A stretch of 44,989 nt of DNA from an uncultured Methanomicrobiales archaeon (GCA_937892275.1 CALAVG010000361.1:1-44989), one strand, 5' to 3'; counted from the stretch's first letter, positions 15,888 through 25,059 are shown. The notes: a model not told the origin generated them from the sequence alone. Numbers and translations are program-made.

Positions 15888-17045
15888 ATGATGGGAGAGG
15901 TATTTTCGTCCAATGGTCCGACACGTGTGGTCCCCATGGACATACTCAAGGGCATTTTGATGATAGGCATAGTCCTTGCCCATCTGGAATTGTACGATTC
16001 CCCGTCCCGTGTCGGGAATCCCCCCACCATCGTTATGATGCTGTATCTCGGACTCCCGGTCTTTTACATCATCGCAGGTTACTTCTACAAGCCCGGCAGG
16101 GAACTGAAGGTCAATCTCAGAAGGGTACACAAGCTGCTCATAGCATTGGTGATAACATCTGTCCTCTCGCCGACCGTCACATACGTTTGGTTCACCCTCA
16201 CCGGACAGCCCGTAGAGCTATCGGATCTGTTCGATTCCATCGTAAGGGCGTTCTGGTTCGAAGGTCTTCTAGGACCGGTGGATTCTCCGATGGAATGCCT
16301 CATGTGCTACGTCACGCAGGTGAACTACTTCCTCTGGCCTATGGCAGCAGGACTGATCATATTCTTCCTGTCCGAGAAGTATATCATGAAGGACAACCGC
16401 CGTATAGCAGCAACGATTGTGCTGATGCTATGCCTGCAGATGATGTTCACGGCCATTTACGTGAGGATCCCGTTCTACCTGCAGCTCTGTCCGATGGCGA
16501 CCGCCTTCATATTCCTCGGAGCGCTGATATCCAAATACGATCTGTTCGGTCGTATCTGCAGCTTCGATTGGCGCAACTACAAGTATTGGCTGGTATTCGT
16601 CGTCTCTGCGGCGTTGTCATACATCCTTTGCTCCATCCTGCCACCTGGAGTGTATTTCGACAACCTCATCTTCGGGGACTACGGGTTCTGGTCCGTTATC
16701 CCGTGCTTCGTCGAGGTATCCCTCGTATCCATATTCCTGCTCTACGTGGCAGTCATCCTTTCGAAGATCCCTGCATTATCGCCTGTGCTGTCGCTGACCG
16801 GAAGGCACACCCTGTCGATGGCCCTCTTCCATATGATGGTAGCGAAGATGATCATGGCCCTGTTCTACAAGTTCTCTAACGACAGATGGTTCCCGGCGGA
16901 ACTGGGATCATTGGACCTTCTTCTGATAGGTCTAGCATCCATCGCGATATGCGTAGCGATGGGTGTGCTGTGGTGGAAGTGCAAAAAGTCTCATAAACTG
17001 AACCGATGGTTCTTTCAGAGGACATGCACAATTTATACGCGTTAG
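15888..17045 (+). CDS. Acyltransferase family 3 (OafA/YrhL-like) membrane protein
   Basis: The 385-residue protein has about ten hydrophobic helices and the acyltransferase-3 N-terminal motif, PMDILKGILMIGIVLAHLEL, with the catalytic-type histidine in the first helix. YLGLPVFYIIAGYF and LTGRHTLSMALFHMM are also typical. Such enzymes O-acylate sugars, lipids or peptides at the membrane. Start is taken at ATG 15888; ATG 15891 is better spaced from GGTGA at 15882-15886. This is the only gene in the window whose apparent true stop is TAG (17043). Reading through would add 16 residues to a TGA at 17094. A TATA-like TTAATATTATAG lies about 40 bases upstream. Substrate unknown. Confidence 0.85.
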   Translation: MMGEVFSSNGPTRVVPMDILKGILMIGIVLAHLELYDSPSRVGNPPTIVMMLYLGLPVFYIIAGYFYKPGRELKVNLRRVHKLLIALVITSVLSPTVTYVWFTLTGQPVELSDLFDSIVRAFWFEGLLGPVDSPMECLMCYVTQVNYFLWPMAAGLIIFFLSEKYIMKDNRRIAATIVLMLCLQMMFTAIYVRIPFYLQLCPMATAFIFLGALISKYDLFGRICSFDWRNYKYWLVFVVSAALSYILCSILPPGVYFDNLIFGDYGFWSVIPCFVEVSLVSIFLLYVAVILSKIPALSPVLSLTGRHTLSMALFHMMVAKMIMALFYKFSNDRWFPAELGSLDLLLIGLASIAICVAMGVLWWKCKKSHKLNRWFFQRTCTIYTR

Positions 17046-17058
17046 TCGATTACGGGTT

Positions 17059-18165
17059 ATGAAGCGGACGCTAGTCCTAGCCGTGGACAGGGATGACGAT
17101 TTCGGTGTCAAAGGGAAGGTCGTTACTCCAGTTATCGGTATCGAGGGCTGCATCTCCGCCGCTAACGCCCTGGGGATCTCCGATCCCGAGGATTCTGATA
17201 TCAATGCGCTCTACGCTGCGATCAGCACATGCATGGATCTGCAGGAGCAGGGTGCGGATGCGACCATCGCACTAATCTGCGGTGACGAGAAGGTCGGACA
17301 CAAGTCGGACCTGGCAATCGTTGCCCAGCTGGAGTCGGTGCTCGACGAGATTAAACCGGACAACGTGGTCCTCATCGGTGACGGTGCGGAGGATGAGTAC
17401 ATCTATCCTATCATATCGTCAAGGGCACATGTGGACTCGGTCAAGAAGGTCTTCGTGAAACAGGCGCCCAACATCGAGGGTTCGCTCTATGTGCTGACGA
17501 AGATGCTCTCTGAGCGCAACAAGAGGAAGAGGTTCATCGCCCCCCTGGGACTGGTGATCAGCATCCTTTCGCTGTTCTTCCTGATCCCCGATCTCATCGT
17601 GTTCTTCACTTCGGGTGATGTCACCGATCTGCCTTCCATATCAAGGGACTTCATCATCATGCTGATCGGTGTGATCCTGCTGATGTACGCATACAACTTC
17701 ATGGACAAGTGGGATGCCGCCAACCGTTACTTCAAGGACAGGATCCTTGCGAGGAGTACGGTATTAGTCATGACGACCCTCGCGGTGGGAGTATTCATCC
17801 TGAGCTGCATCATCTGTTTCTATGAGGTAAGGGACACATACTACGAATCCGGATTCGTAGCATTCGTATCCTTCCTTAACATGATTGTCTGGCCTTCCAT
17901 GATGAGCCTGACCATCTATATCATCGGTGTAATCATTTACGAGTATCAGGAGGCCATGGCCATCCGTCTCAGTAATCTGTTCGACTGTTTCAGCGTCGCG
18001 AGTTTCGGAGTGCTGTTCACCGGACTTCTGGACCTGGTCCTGTTCTACACTGGTTCCATCGGCGAACTCTGGTTCGGAATAGTCGAGGTGCTACTCGGAG
18101 TCGCTATCTCCCTTATATCTAGCTACTTCAAGAGGCAGTATCGCGAGAGCCTTCTCACGGATTGA
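17059..18165 (+). CDS. DUF373 family membrane protein
   Basis: The 368-residue protein matches the archaeal DUF373 family. A soluble N-terminal domain begins with LVLAVDRDDDFGVKGKVVTPVIG and includes ALYAAISTCMDLQEQGADATIALICGD. A C-terminal block of about six transmembrane helices (FIAPLGLVISILSLFFLIPDL to GVAISLISSYF) follows. Function is unknown; it is nearly archaea-specific. It starts 13 bases after the acyltransferase TAG and ends four bases before mptE, so it belongs to the same operon. The N-terminal domain resembles a nucleotide- or metal-binding alpha/beta fold, but no catalytic motif is evident. Confidence 0.88.
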   Translation: MKRTLVLAVDRDDDFGVKGKVVTPVIGIEGCISAANALGISDPEDSDINALYAAISTCMDLQEQGADATIALICGDEKVGHKSDLAIVAQLESVLDEIKPDNVVLIGDGAEDEYIYPIISSRAHVDSVKKVFVKQAPNIEGSLYVLTKMLSERNKRKRFIAPLGLVISILSLFFLIPDLIVFFTSGDVTDLPSISRDFIIMLIGVILLMYAYNFMDKWDAANRYFKDRILARSTVLVMTTLAVGVFILSCIICFYEVRDTYYESGFVAFVSFLNMIVWPSMMSLTIYIIGVIIYEYQEAMAIRLSNLFDCFSVASFGVLFTGLLDLVLFYTGSIGELWFGIVEVLLGVAISLISSYFKRQYRESLLTD

Positions 18166-18169
18166 TACG

Positions 18170-18817
18170 ATGGATTTCGCCGAATGGGAGCCGATTTACG
18201 AGGAGATTCTCGCCGATATGGGCTATGACAGGTCAGATGACGAAGCTTCCGTTCGTATTCTCAAAGCGGTTACGCTCAATTCGGATCTCATATCAGGTGA
18301 TGATGCTGCCGAGAAGATGAAGGATAAGGTCTCAGTGATCGGCAATGCTCCCTGTCTCGAGGACGATATCCGCAGCAAGGGGGTCGAAGGATCGGTCCTG
18401 TGTTCCGGATCGGCCGTAGGTCGTCTCATGTCCAAGGGCATCCGCCCGGACATGGTTTTTACGGATCTGGACGGCGAGATCGAACCGCAGATCCAAGCGA
18501 GTTCGGAAGGTTCTATAACGTTCATTCACGCACACGGGGATAATCAGGAGCTGATAATGTCCTATGCGGCCATTTTCAAGGGCCCTATGGTACTTACGAC
18601 ACAGTCAAAGCCCGAATACACTGTCTTCGACTACGGCGGATTCACCGACGGGGACCGTGCGGTATGCTTCGCCGAGCATTTCGGGGCCAAGGAGATAAGG
18701 CTCCTCGGTTTCGATTACGACAATCCGATGCCGAAGGACGGTTCGGATCCTAATGTCAAGCTCCGTAAGCTCTCATGGGCGAAGAGGATCATAGCAGGCA
18801 GGCTGAACGTCGTTTGA
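18170..18817 (+). CDS. mptE: 6-hydroxymethyl-7,8-dihydropterin pyrophosphokinase (archaeal MptE type)
   Basis: The 215-residue protein belongs to the DUF115/MptE family, which activates 6-hydroxymethyl-dihydropterin with a pyrophosphate from ATP in tetrahydromethanopterin or folate synthesis. Recognisable motifs are VSVIGNAPCLEDDI, LCSGSAVGRLMSKGIRPDMVFTDLDG, ITFIHAHGDN, and KEIRLLGFDYDNP near the C-terminus. Length matches archaeal MptE (about 210 to 230). The gene lies four bases after the DUF373 gene. Its presence supports a methanogen or related archaeon. Confidence 0.87.
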   Translation: MDFAEWEPIYEEILADMGYDRSDDEASVRILKAVTLNSDLISGDDAAEKMKDKVSVIGNAPCLEDDIRSKGVEGSVLCSGSAVGRLMSKGIRPDMVFTDLDGEIEPQIQASSEGSITFIHAHGDNQELIMSYAAIFKGPMVLTTQSKPEYTVFDYGGFTDGDRAVCFAEHFGAKEIRLLGFDYDNPMPKDGSDPNVKLRKLSWAKRIIAGRLNVV

Positions 18818-18862
18818 TTCCATTATTATAGGATGAAGGCTTAACCGTGCTTGAGGAATAGC

Positions 18863-20485
18863 ATGGATACCGGAACTTTGGTCCTCTTAATCCTGACCAT
18901 AATCTACATCCCTATCTGGGTGTGGGTATGGAGAAATCCCGAGAAGGCGGCCAAGGTCCACCTGGTCAAATACGGGCCCTTAGTGATGATAAAGACCCAA
19001 TTGGGTATCAAATCTATGGATAAGATAGCCAAATATCGCAGATTCTGGCTTTTCTTCGGGTTCGTCTCAAGATTACTTTCCGCTATTCTGTTCTTCCTGA
19101 TGATGTACATGCTGGTCATGGCACTCATCGCACTTCCTCAAAGGATCGGTTCCGGAGGTATCGGTATAGAATATGCCCTTGCCATCCCCGGATTCAACCC
19201 GATGTTGCCGCTCACATACGGTATCGTCGCACTGTTCCTTGCAATGGTCGTCCACGAGATGGGACACGGTATCCAGTCCCGCGTTAACGGCTGTAAGGTC
19301 GACTCCACAGGTCTTCTTTACGGTGTCGTCCCCTGGGGTGCATTCTGTGAGCCTAACGAGGAGCAGCTGTCCAAACTGCCCCGCAGGCCTCAGCTGGACA
19401 TCTATGCGGCGGGAATATCGATCAACACATTCGTTGCTGTGATCTCGGTCGCTCTAATGCTGGTAATCTGTTCAGGGATATCCGTAGCGAACTTCGGTCA
19501 GGAGCAGAACAGCGGGGACATCCCCGGAATATACTCCATCGATGACCAGTCGCCCGGATTCGATTCCGGAATTCCCACATCGGCCCTGATAACAGGCATA
19601 AAGCTGTATGGAGAGGACACGTTCCACACCGTAACAGCGATCACATCCAGCAAAACTGTGGCGATACAATCGGATATCGACATATCGCCGACCAGTTTCT
19701 ATGTCCTGGAATACGCTTTGGAGGATTCCAGCCATTTGGAATCAAAACCCATTCAAATGGGTGCGCTGATCAAGTCGGTCTCCAACAACAGTCCGGCGAA
19801 GGAAGCGGACCTCAACGTTCTGACTTACCTGTATTCGATAACGATCACTCATGATGGAGAATCAGTGGAGCACTTCATCCACAACAGCTACGATTTCTTT
19901 GAGCTCATGAGCACCACCTCCGGCGGGGACAAGGCCGTTGTCAAGACCGTCACCGTGACCGATGTAGGTCAGGAGGTAAAGATTGACACACACGAGGAGG
20001 TAACGCTCACGACCTCCGGTTCACAGGGATACCTGGGAATATCCGTCACAAACGCAGGATTCACAATGACCACTCCCGACCAGATGATGCTGAGGGCCAC
20101 TGACCCGTTCTACGGTGCATCCGACCCCATCTCATACATCCAGGGATTCTTCTCCTACCTGTCCGGACCCATCAACGGTCTCGATCCCATACCCAACGCC
20201 ATCACATGGTGGTATGACGCACCCGCTGGGGATGTGACATGGATCATCGTGAAGCTTCTCTATTGGATCTTCTGGTTGGATATACTGTTGGCCATTTCCA
20301 ACGCCCTCCCGGCCTATCCGTTCGATGGAGGCTTTTTATTCGAGGGAGGCATCAATTGGTTGTTGGAAAAACTGGGAATCAAGGATGACGAGAGGCGCAA
20401 GAAGATGTCTGGCAACATCTCCAGCAGCGTTTCGACGGTCACTTTGATGATGTTCGCCCTGGTTATACTGACGTTTATAATCTAA
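18863..20485 (+). CDS. Site-2-protease family (M50) intramembrane metalloprotease
   Basis: The 540-residue protein has the zinc motif HEMGH (131-135) inside a transmembrane segment. Near residue 465 is NALPAYPFDGG, the second M50 signature supplying the aspartate ligand. Between them lies a soluble domain of about 280 residues with PDZ-like features (GALIKSVSNNSPAKEADL; GYLGISVTNAGF). Such proteases cleave membrane-bound regulators or remnant signal peptides. I use ATG 18863 rather than the upstream TTG at 18851, because the first transmembrane helix starts right after MDTGT. It is in line with mptE and the CorA-like gene. Its substrate cannot be inferred. Confidence 0.9.
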   Translation: MDTGTLVLLILTIIYIPIWVWVWRNPEKAAKVHLVKYGPLVMIKTQLGIKSMDKIAKYRRFWLFFGFVSRLLSAILFFLMMYMLVMALIALPQRIGSGGIGIEYALAIPGFNPMLPLTYGIVALFLAMVVHEMGHGIQSRVNGCKVDSTGLLYGVVPWGAFCEPNEEQLSKLPRRPQLDIYAAGISINTFVAVISVALMLVICSGISVANFGQEQNSGDIPGIYSIDDQSPGFDSGIPTSALITGIKLYGEDTFHTVTAITSSKTVAIQSDIDISPTSFYVLEYALEDSSHLESKPIQMGALIKSVSNNSPAKEADLNVLTYLYSITITHDGESVEHFIHNSYDFFELMSTTSGGDKAVVKTVTVTDVGQEVKIDTHEEVTLTTSGSQGYLGISVTNAGFTMTTPDQMMLRATDPFYGASDPISYIQGFFSYLSGPINGLDPIPNAITWWYDAPAGDVTWIIVKLLYWIFWLDILLAISNALPAYPFDGGFLFEGGINWLLEKLGIKDDERRKKMSGNISSSVSTVTLMMFALVILTFII

Positions 20486-20504
20486 TGAGAAAGGGGTGAA
20501 AGGA

Positions 20505-21446
20505 ATGATCGATATCTACGAGATGCTCAACGGAAAGGTCGCAAAGACCGACAAGATCAAGGATAACGTATGGATTAACATGACGGATCCAACGGTCGAA
20601 GAGATAGACACCGTACAGAAGGAGCTAGGTATCGATAGGGAAGCCCTGACCGCCGCTCTGGATGACGAGGAGGGATCGAGGACGGAGGTATCCGAAAAAT
20701 ACACGATCGTCCTGGTCGACGCTCCTACCAGAGAGTGGAGGAACGGTCACGAGGAGTTCACCACATTCCCTATTTCCATAACGCTCACCGACAAGGCCAT
20801 AGTGACCGTCTGTCTGCAGCCGCTGTTCGCGATCAACAACATCCTGACCACGATGAACAAGAACATCAACACCGTCAACGTGGCCAACAGGACGCGTTTC
20901 CTGCTTCAGATCCTGTTCAGGATCGCTATCAATTATCAGTCGGACCTGAAGTATATCGAGGTCAAGCGCAACGCAATCGAGGAATCCATCCGCAAGAACA
21001 CCAAGAGGGAGGATCTCTTCGAACTCCACGAGCTGGAGTCCAACCTGGTCTACTTCAAGACCAGTCTTGCGGTCAACGCATCGATCATCGAGAGGCTCAG
21101 AAGGTCGCGTCTGATCGATACGCCCGATGACAAGGAACTGATCGACGATGTCATCATCGAGACCAACCAGGCACTGGAGATGACAACGACCTATGCCCAG
21201 ATCATCAAAGGTACGAGGCAACTCGTGGAATCGGATCTCAACAATTCCCTGGCGAACGTCATGAAGTTCCTGACATCGATCACCCTGATAATCGCTATCC
21301 CTACCATGATAGCGAGTTTCTATGGAATGAACGTCCCGTTGCCCGGTAGCGACAACGAGTACGTGGCCTACATCCTACTGGCAGGAATGATTATCCTCTG
21401 TATGATCTCCATTGTGATACTCAAGAGAAGAGGCCTCTGGCGCTGA
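20505..21446 (+). CDS. CorA-like divalent cation transporter
   Basis: The 313-residue protein has a large N-terminal cytoplasmic domain with a long charged helix (residues about 130-230). Two C-terminal transmembrane helices follow, with the signature YGMN at the end of the first (MIASFYGMNVPLPG). This is the CorA/MIT superfamily pore motif for Mg2+ or Co2+ transport. The ATG at 20505 has the Shine-Dalgarno GGGGTGAA seven bases upstream; an in-frame GTG lies within that sequence and is rejected as start. It lies 19 bases after the protease gene and five bases before the marker-2 gene, so it is probably cotranscribed with both. Confidence 0.9.
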   Translation: MIDIYEMLNGKVAKTDKIKDNVWINMTDPTVEEIDTVQKELGIDREALTAALDDEEGSRTEVSEKYTIVLVDAPTREWRNGHEEFTTFPISITLTDKAIVTVCLQPLFAINNILTTMNKNINTVNVANRTRFLLQILFRIAINYQSDLKYIEVKRNAIEESIRKNTKREDLFELHELESNLVYFKTSLAVNASIIERLRRSRLIDTPDDKELIDDVIIETNQALEMTTTYAQIIKGTRQLVESDLNNSLANVMKFLTSITLIIAIPTMIASFYGMNVPLPGSDNEYVAYILLAGMIILCMISIVILKRRGLWR

Positions 21447-21451
21447 TCAAT

Positions 21452-22426
21452 ATGTCCGATATCAGAGAATTGGCGGATGCCATCAGGAACTTCCCCGGAG
21501 TCACCAGGAAGGCTACAATCCACGAGATAGTCGATCTCTTCCCTACGTCAGGATTCCCCCATGTGGTTGCTGCCGAGGGCGAGGACGCCGCCGTTCTCGA
21601 GAACGGGGACATGTGCGTCCTTTTCGCCGCTGACGGTATAATGGAGAAGCTGATGGAGGCCGATCCCTTCCTTGCAGGATATTATGCCGTTCTTGTCAAT
21701 GTCAACGATATCGCGGCCATGGGTGGGACACCTATCGGAATGGTGGATGTCATCTCCATCAACAGCGGATATCTGGACAGCGACCTCATACGCGGTATGC
21801 AGTACGGCGTCGAGAAGTTCAATGTGCCTCTGGTCGGAGGACATACTCATCCAGACTGTCATTTCAATTCCATCGAGATCTCCATCATCGGTTCCGTCGG
21901 CAAGGGCGATGCCCTTCTTAGCAGCACCTCCAAGGTCGGGGACGACATCGTATTCGTTATCGATCTGGACGGACGTTTCCCCGAGTCGGTGCCTTATTCC
22001 TACGACACCACGACGATGAAGCCGAAGGAGCTGGTCCAGGCCCAGATGGAGGCCGTCACGGTAGTGGCCAAGAGGCATCTGGCCCACGCATGCAAGGATA
22101 TGAGCAATCCGGGGCACATAGGTACCCTGGGGATGATGCTCGAATCCTCCGCCAAGGGAGCTGTCGTTGACGTCACGAAGATCCCAATCCCGGAAGGAGT
22201 GGATGATATCAAGTGGGCCACGACATATCAGGGATGCGGTTTTGTGTTCTCATGCGACCCCCCCCACTCTCAAGAGGTCATCGACATATTCTCGAAGGTC
22301 GGATGCGCCGGTGCCGTGGTGGGAAAGGTGGACGATTCCAAGATCCTCAGCATCACCGATGGGAATGAGAAGGTCAAGGTGTTCGATTTCTCCAAGGACA
22401 TCATAACCGGTGTGAAGGTCGATTGA
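21452..22426 (+). CDS. Methanogenesis marker protein 2 (PurM/SelD-like ATP-binding fold)
   Basis: The 324-residue protein belongs to the AIR synthase-related group. EGEDAAVLE and LFAADGIMEKLMEADPFLAGYYAVLVNVNDIAAMGGTP form the PurM-type ATP-binding start. LVGGHTHPD and NPGHIGTLGMMLE are conserved further on. This composition and length match methanogenesis marker 2, a protein found almost only in methanogens. Its exact reaction is unknown; a role in methanogenesis cofactor or enzyme maturation is assumed in the literature. It is the last gene of the acyltransferase-to-marker-2 run, five bases after the transporter stop. Its presence argues for a methanogen. Confidence 0.87.
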   Translation: MSDIRELADAIRNFPGVTRKATIHEIVDLFPTSGFPHVVAAEGEDAAVLENGDMCVLFAADGIMEKLMEADPFLAGYYAVLVNVNDIAAMGGTPIGMVDVISINSGYLDSDLIRGMQYGVEKFNVPLVGGHTHPDCHFNSIEISIIGSVGKGDALLSSTSKVGDDIVFVIDLDGRFPESVPYSYDTTTMKPKELVQAQMEAVTVVAKRHLAHACKDMSNPGHIGTLGMMLESSAKGAVVDVTKIPIPEGVDDIKWATTYQGCGFVFSCDPPHSQEVIDIFSKVGCAGAVVGKVDDSKILSITDGNEKVKVFDFSKDIITGVKVD

Positions 22427-22499
22427 TCTGAAATGATTGGGTCATCATACCTTTTGACCGTTGGATAATTGAAAAGTGTCTGGCCACAACGGTTGTTCC

Positions 22500-22780
22500 C
22501 ACATCAGAACATAAGTAGACCATTTCGCTTCTCCACCCTGCTACCCCGTAAACGTCAGTGGTTCGAAGTGAGGCTGCTCCCGTCAGGACCTGACCCGGTT
22601 TCCCCGATTAATGCAAGGAGAACGACCCTCCGGCCGTTTCTTTTGCAAACTCCGACTCTACAGGACAAGATTTCATAGTTGCTAGATGGGCTTATGGACC
22701 TCAGCGGGACCGTCCGCTGCTGTCACCCCCGCTATGACGATTTCGGGTATAGGGCACGCCAAGCGCCCCGGTCAAGCCAA
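22500..22780 (-). ncRNA. ffs: Signal recognition particle RNA (archaeal 7S), ends approximate
   Basis: The minus strand contains the SRP helix 8 core, GGGTCAGGTCC-TGAC-GGGAGCAGCC (22571-22598 region). Symmetric and asymmetric internal loops match the SRP54-binding site, closed by CC/GG as in other SRP RNAs. The apical tetraloop reads UGAC rather than GGAA. The surrounding 280 bases are GC-rich and noncoding, which fits the about 300-nt archaeal 7S RNA. A TATA element (TATTTTTATGA, about 22803-22812 on the minus strand) places the 5' end near 22780 (TTGGCTTGACCGGGG). The 3' end is set by the expected size only. With SRP19 and SRP54 it targets nascent membrane proteins. Confidence 0.78.
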
Positions 22781-22802
22781 ACAAAAGGTTATTCTAAGTC
22801 AT

Positions 22803-22812
22803 CATAAAAATA
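22803..22812 (-). promoter_or_regulatory. TATA element of the SRP RNA gene
   Basis: The minus strand reads TATTTTTATG, about 25 bases upstream of the inferred 5' end of the SRP RNA. Confidence 0.5.
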
Positions 22813-22901
22813 CCTTCGCTCATCGAAGTCACATATTCCGCCCCTTATGCTGATGAACGGGGTTTAACCCAGGTGAATTCCTCTGTCCCATGTAGTCAGA
22901 G

Positions 22902-22949
22902 TTATATACCATCCTTCCATAATCCTGATTACCGTGCTAAGTGTTAGCA
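22902..22949 (+). promoter_or_regulatory. Promoter and candidate operator of the symporter operon
   Basis: TTATATA at 22902-22908 is a good TATA element. A perfect inverted repeat TGCTAA-GTG-TTAGCA (22935-22949) covers the expected transcription start. This suggests a repressor-controlled promoter about 20 bases before the small accessory protein gene. Confidence 0.5.
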
Positions 22950-22969
22950 TGCGACATTGGTGATTCAAA

Positions 22970-23104
22970 ATGAGCATACTGGGCCTGGAAGACCCCTGGA
23001 TTATAGCCGCATACGCTGGATGCATCCTTACGGTTGCCTTCTGCATATACGTCAGCTTGAGAAAGGGCAAGGAGTCCGACGAGGAGGAAGATTCGAATGA
23101 CTGA
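22970..23104 (+). CDS. Symporter small accessory protein, 44 residues
   Basis: A single-helix membrane protein: DPWIIAAYAGCILTVAFCIY spans the membrane. A basic segment (RKGK) and an acidic tail (ESDEEEDSND) follow. It overlaps the symporter ORF by eight bases. Short proteins of this form regularly precede sodium:solute symporter genes in archaea and some bacteria and are thought to be subunits or stabilisers. The ATG at 22970 is preceded by GGTGATTC as the ribosome-binding site. Identity rests on size, topology and position. Confidence 0.8.
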   Translation: MSILGLEDPWIIAAYAGCILTVAFCIYVSLRKGKESDEEEDSND

Positions 23105-24743
23105 GGGAATCGACCTGACCTTGTTCAGCGTAATGACTGCGATATTCATCGTTATAACTCTTCTTCTGGGCTGGTATGGGTATAAGAACACATCCAATAA
23201 CCAGGATTTCCTTCTCGGACGTAACAAGGCGAGTCCGCTCATCATTGCCCTGTCCTACGGAGCCACCTTCCTCAGTGCTTCAGCTGTGATTGGATTCGGC
23301 GGTCAGTCCGCCGTTCACGGTATGTCGCTGATGTGGCTTTGTTTCCTGAATCTCTTCGCCGGTCTTGCCGTCGCCTTCCTGATCTTCGGAAAGAGGACCA
23401 GAAGGATCGGAAGAAAACTCGGTGCGGCTACATTCGCCGACCTTCTGGGAAAGATCTACCAATCCAAAGGTATCAGGACTTTCACAGCGATTCTCATCCT
23501 TGTTATGATGCCTGTTTATGCAGCAGCCGTCCTGAAAGGCGGTGTGAACTCACTTGCCGTCATAACGGGTCTTACCGATTATTACAACTACATCCTCATC
23601 GGACTCTCGCTGGTCGTTGGTATCTACGTCGTGTACGGAGGAATCATCGCCGTCATGTACAACGATGCTCTGCAGGCCTCCATCATGTTCATCGGAATGC
23701 TGGTGATCCTGATCGTTACTTGGGCATACACCGGCGGGATCACCGCAGGAAACGAAGAACTGGTCAGCCTCTGGGACCAGCGTATGGGAGACATCTCCGG
23801 ATTAGGAGTTGCAGATGGTTTCGAAGGCTGGACCTCGATGTCTGAATTCGGATCCCGCGAATGGATGACCGTCGTCACCACTTTCATCATGGGTGTGGGT
23901 ATCGGAGCATTGACTCAGCCCCAGCTCATCGTCAGGTACATGTCCGCCAAGAGCGACAGGGATCTCGACAAGTCGCTGATGATCGGATCCATGTTCATCA
24001 TGGTCGTCGTCGGTGCCGCATACACCATCGGACCTCTGACCAACATATTCTTCAGCGACAACCACGAAGGAATGATGGCATTTGAATACATGTCGTCCAT
24101 CGGACTTGGAACGGATTTCATAGTGCCTCAGTTCATCCTCGAGATATTCGAAACTATGACATTCGGCGATATCTTCATCTCCCTATTCCTGCTGTCGCTG
24201 ATCTGCGCATCGATCTCCACGATCAGCGCTCTCATGCACACCATCGGAGTCGCCGGGGGATACGATCTCTTCTCCGTCTACAAGAGTAAGAAGACCGGCA
24301 AACAGACGGATTCGCAGTCCGTCAATCTCAACAGGGCCTTCATCGTATTCTTCATGATCCTCGTGGTCGTTTACTGCTACATGATGCCGAACGACATCAT
24401 CGCCAAAGCGACGTCCATCTTCATGGGAGTCACCGCAGCGGCCCTGCTCCCCGCGTATTTCTACTCGCTGTACTCGAAGAAGCCTCAGAAGAAGGCGGCG
24501 GTCGCCAGTATCTGCGTCGGTACGTTCACGTACATGTTCATTGCACTGTTCCTGAATACCGGACTCAGCATATTCATGCCCGTTTGTGAATGGATCACAG
24601 GATCAAAGGTCCTGTTCCCGGATTCCATCATCGCATACGTAGATCCGCTTATCATCGCACTACCTCTATCAGCGCTGACTTTGGTAGCTTTTGCTTTGGT
24701 TCAGAAAAAAGAACCAAATATGGCCTACACCAATGATTCGTGA
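23097..24743 (+). CDS. Sodium:solute symporter family (SSS) transporter
   Basis: The 548-residue protein has about 13 transmembrane helices and the SSS features. These are NNQDFLLGRN near the N-terminus, LSYGATFLSASAVIGFGG in helix 1, a GGVNSL segment, and the family pattern GIGALTQPQLIVRYMSAKS. The substrate could be an amino acid, carboxylate or other small solute; the sequence does not settle it. The start overlaps the 44-residue accessory gene, and a winged-helix protein gene follows after eight bases, so the three form a transport and regulation unit. Confidence 0.92.
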   Translation: MTEGIDLTLFSVMTAIFIVITLLLGWYGYKNTSNNQDFLLGRNKASPLIIALSYGATFLSASAVIGFGGQSAVHGMSLMWLCFLNLFAGLAVAFLIFGKRTRRIGRKLGAATFADLLGKIYQSKGIRTFTAILILVMMPVYAAAVLKGGVNSLAVITGLTDYYNYILIGLSLVVGIYVVYGGIIAVMYNDALQASIMFIGMLVILIVTWAYTGGITAGNEELVSLWDQRMGDISGLGVADGFEGWTSMSEFGSREWMTVVTTFIMGVGIGALTQPQLIVRYMSAKSDRDLDKSLMIGSMFIMVVVGAAYTIGPLTNIFFSDNHEGMMAFEYMSSIGLGTDFIVPQFILEIFETMTFGDIFISLFLLSLICASISTISALMHTIGVAGGYDLFSVYKSKKTGKQTDSQSVNLNRAFIVFFMILVVVYCYMMPNDIIAKATSIFMGVTAAALLPAYFYSLYSKKPQKKAAVASICVGTFTYMFIALFLNTGLSIFMPVCEWITGSKVLFPDSIIAYVDPLIIALPLSALTLVAFALVQKKEPNMAYTNDS

Positions 24744-24750
24744 GGATATC

Positions 24751-25035
24751 ATGGATGAAGAAATAGAGACGAGCGTCCTGGGGTTCGAGGAGAAGCATAC
24801 GATATCGATCATGCTGTTCCTCTCCATCAACGGCGAGTGCAAGAAGATAGACGTCTACAGGAACGTGTCATCAAATCCACGTATCCCTGACAAATTGGAC
24901 CGTCTCGAGGCCATGGGGTTACTCACACAGAAGGTCACCAAGGGCTCCCGTGCCGTGACCATAGAACTCACTCCCAAGGGAAGGATCGTGGCCAACAAGC
25001 TCATTGAGCTGGATAGGATAATGAGAACCGATTAA
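24751..25035 (+). CDS. Winged helix-turn-helix DNA-binding protein
   Basis: The 94-residue protein has a MarR/ArsR-like winged-helix layout: helix-turn-helix from KHTISIMLFLSINGECKKIDVYRNV and NPRIPDKLDRLEAMGLLTQK, then the wing (SRAVTIELTPKGR). No metal or ligand site is visible. I start at ATG 24751, which has GTGAGG seven to ten bases upstream. An in-frame ATG at 24691 lies inside the symporter gene. It follows the symporter by eight bases and is a good candidate for the regulator of the palindrome at 22935-22949; that link is inference. Confidence 0.83.
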   Translation: MDEEIETSVLGFEEKHTISIMLFLSINGECKKIDVYRNVSSNPRIPDKLDRLEAMGLLTQKVTKGSRAVTIELTPKGRIVANKLIELDRIMRTD

Positions 25036-25059
25036 TTAGGACATCGTGATAGCGATGTC

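Noticed and set aside
17043..17096. TAG stop of the acyltransferase as a third pyrrolysine codon
   Set aside because: Reading through adds only 16 residues that overlap the next gene and show no family similarity. The protein is already full length, so a true stop is equally likely.
22440..22680. 69-residue plus-strand ORF over the SRP RNA region
   Set aside because: The minus strand has clear SRP helix 8, and the ORF has no protein-like composition.
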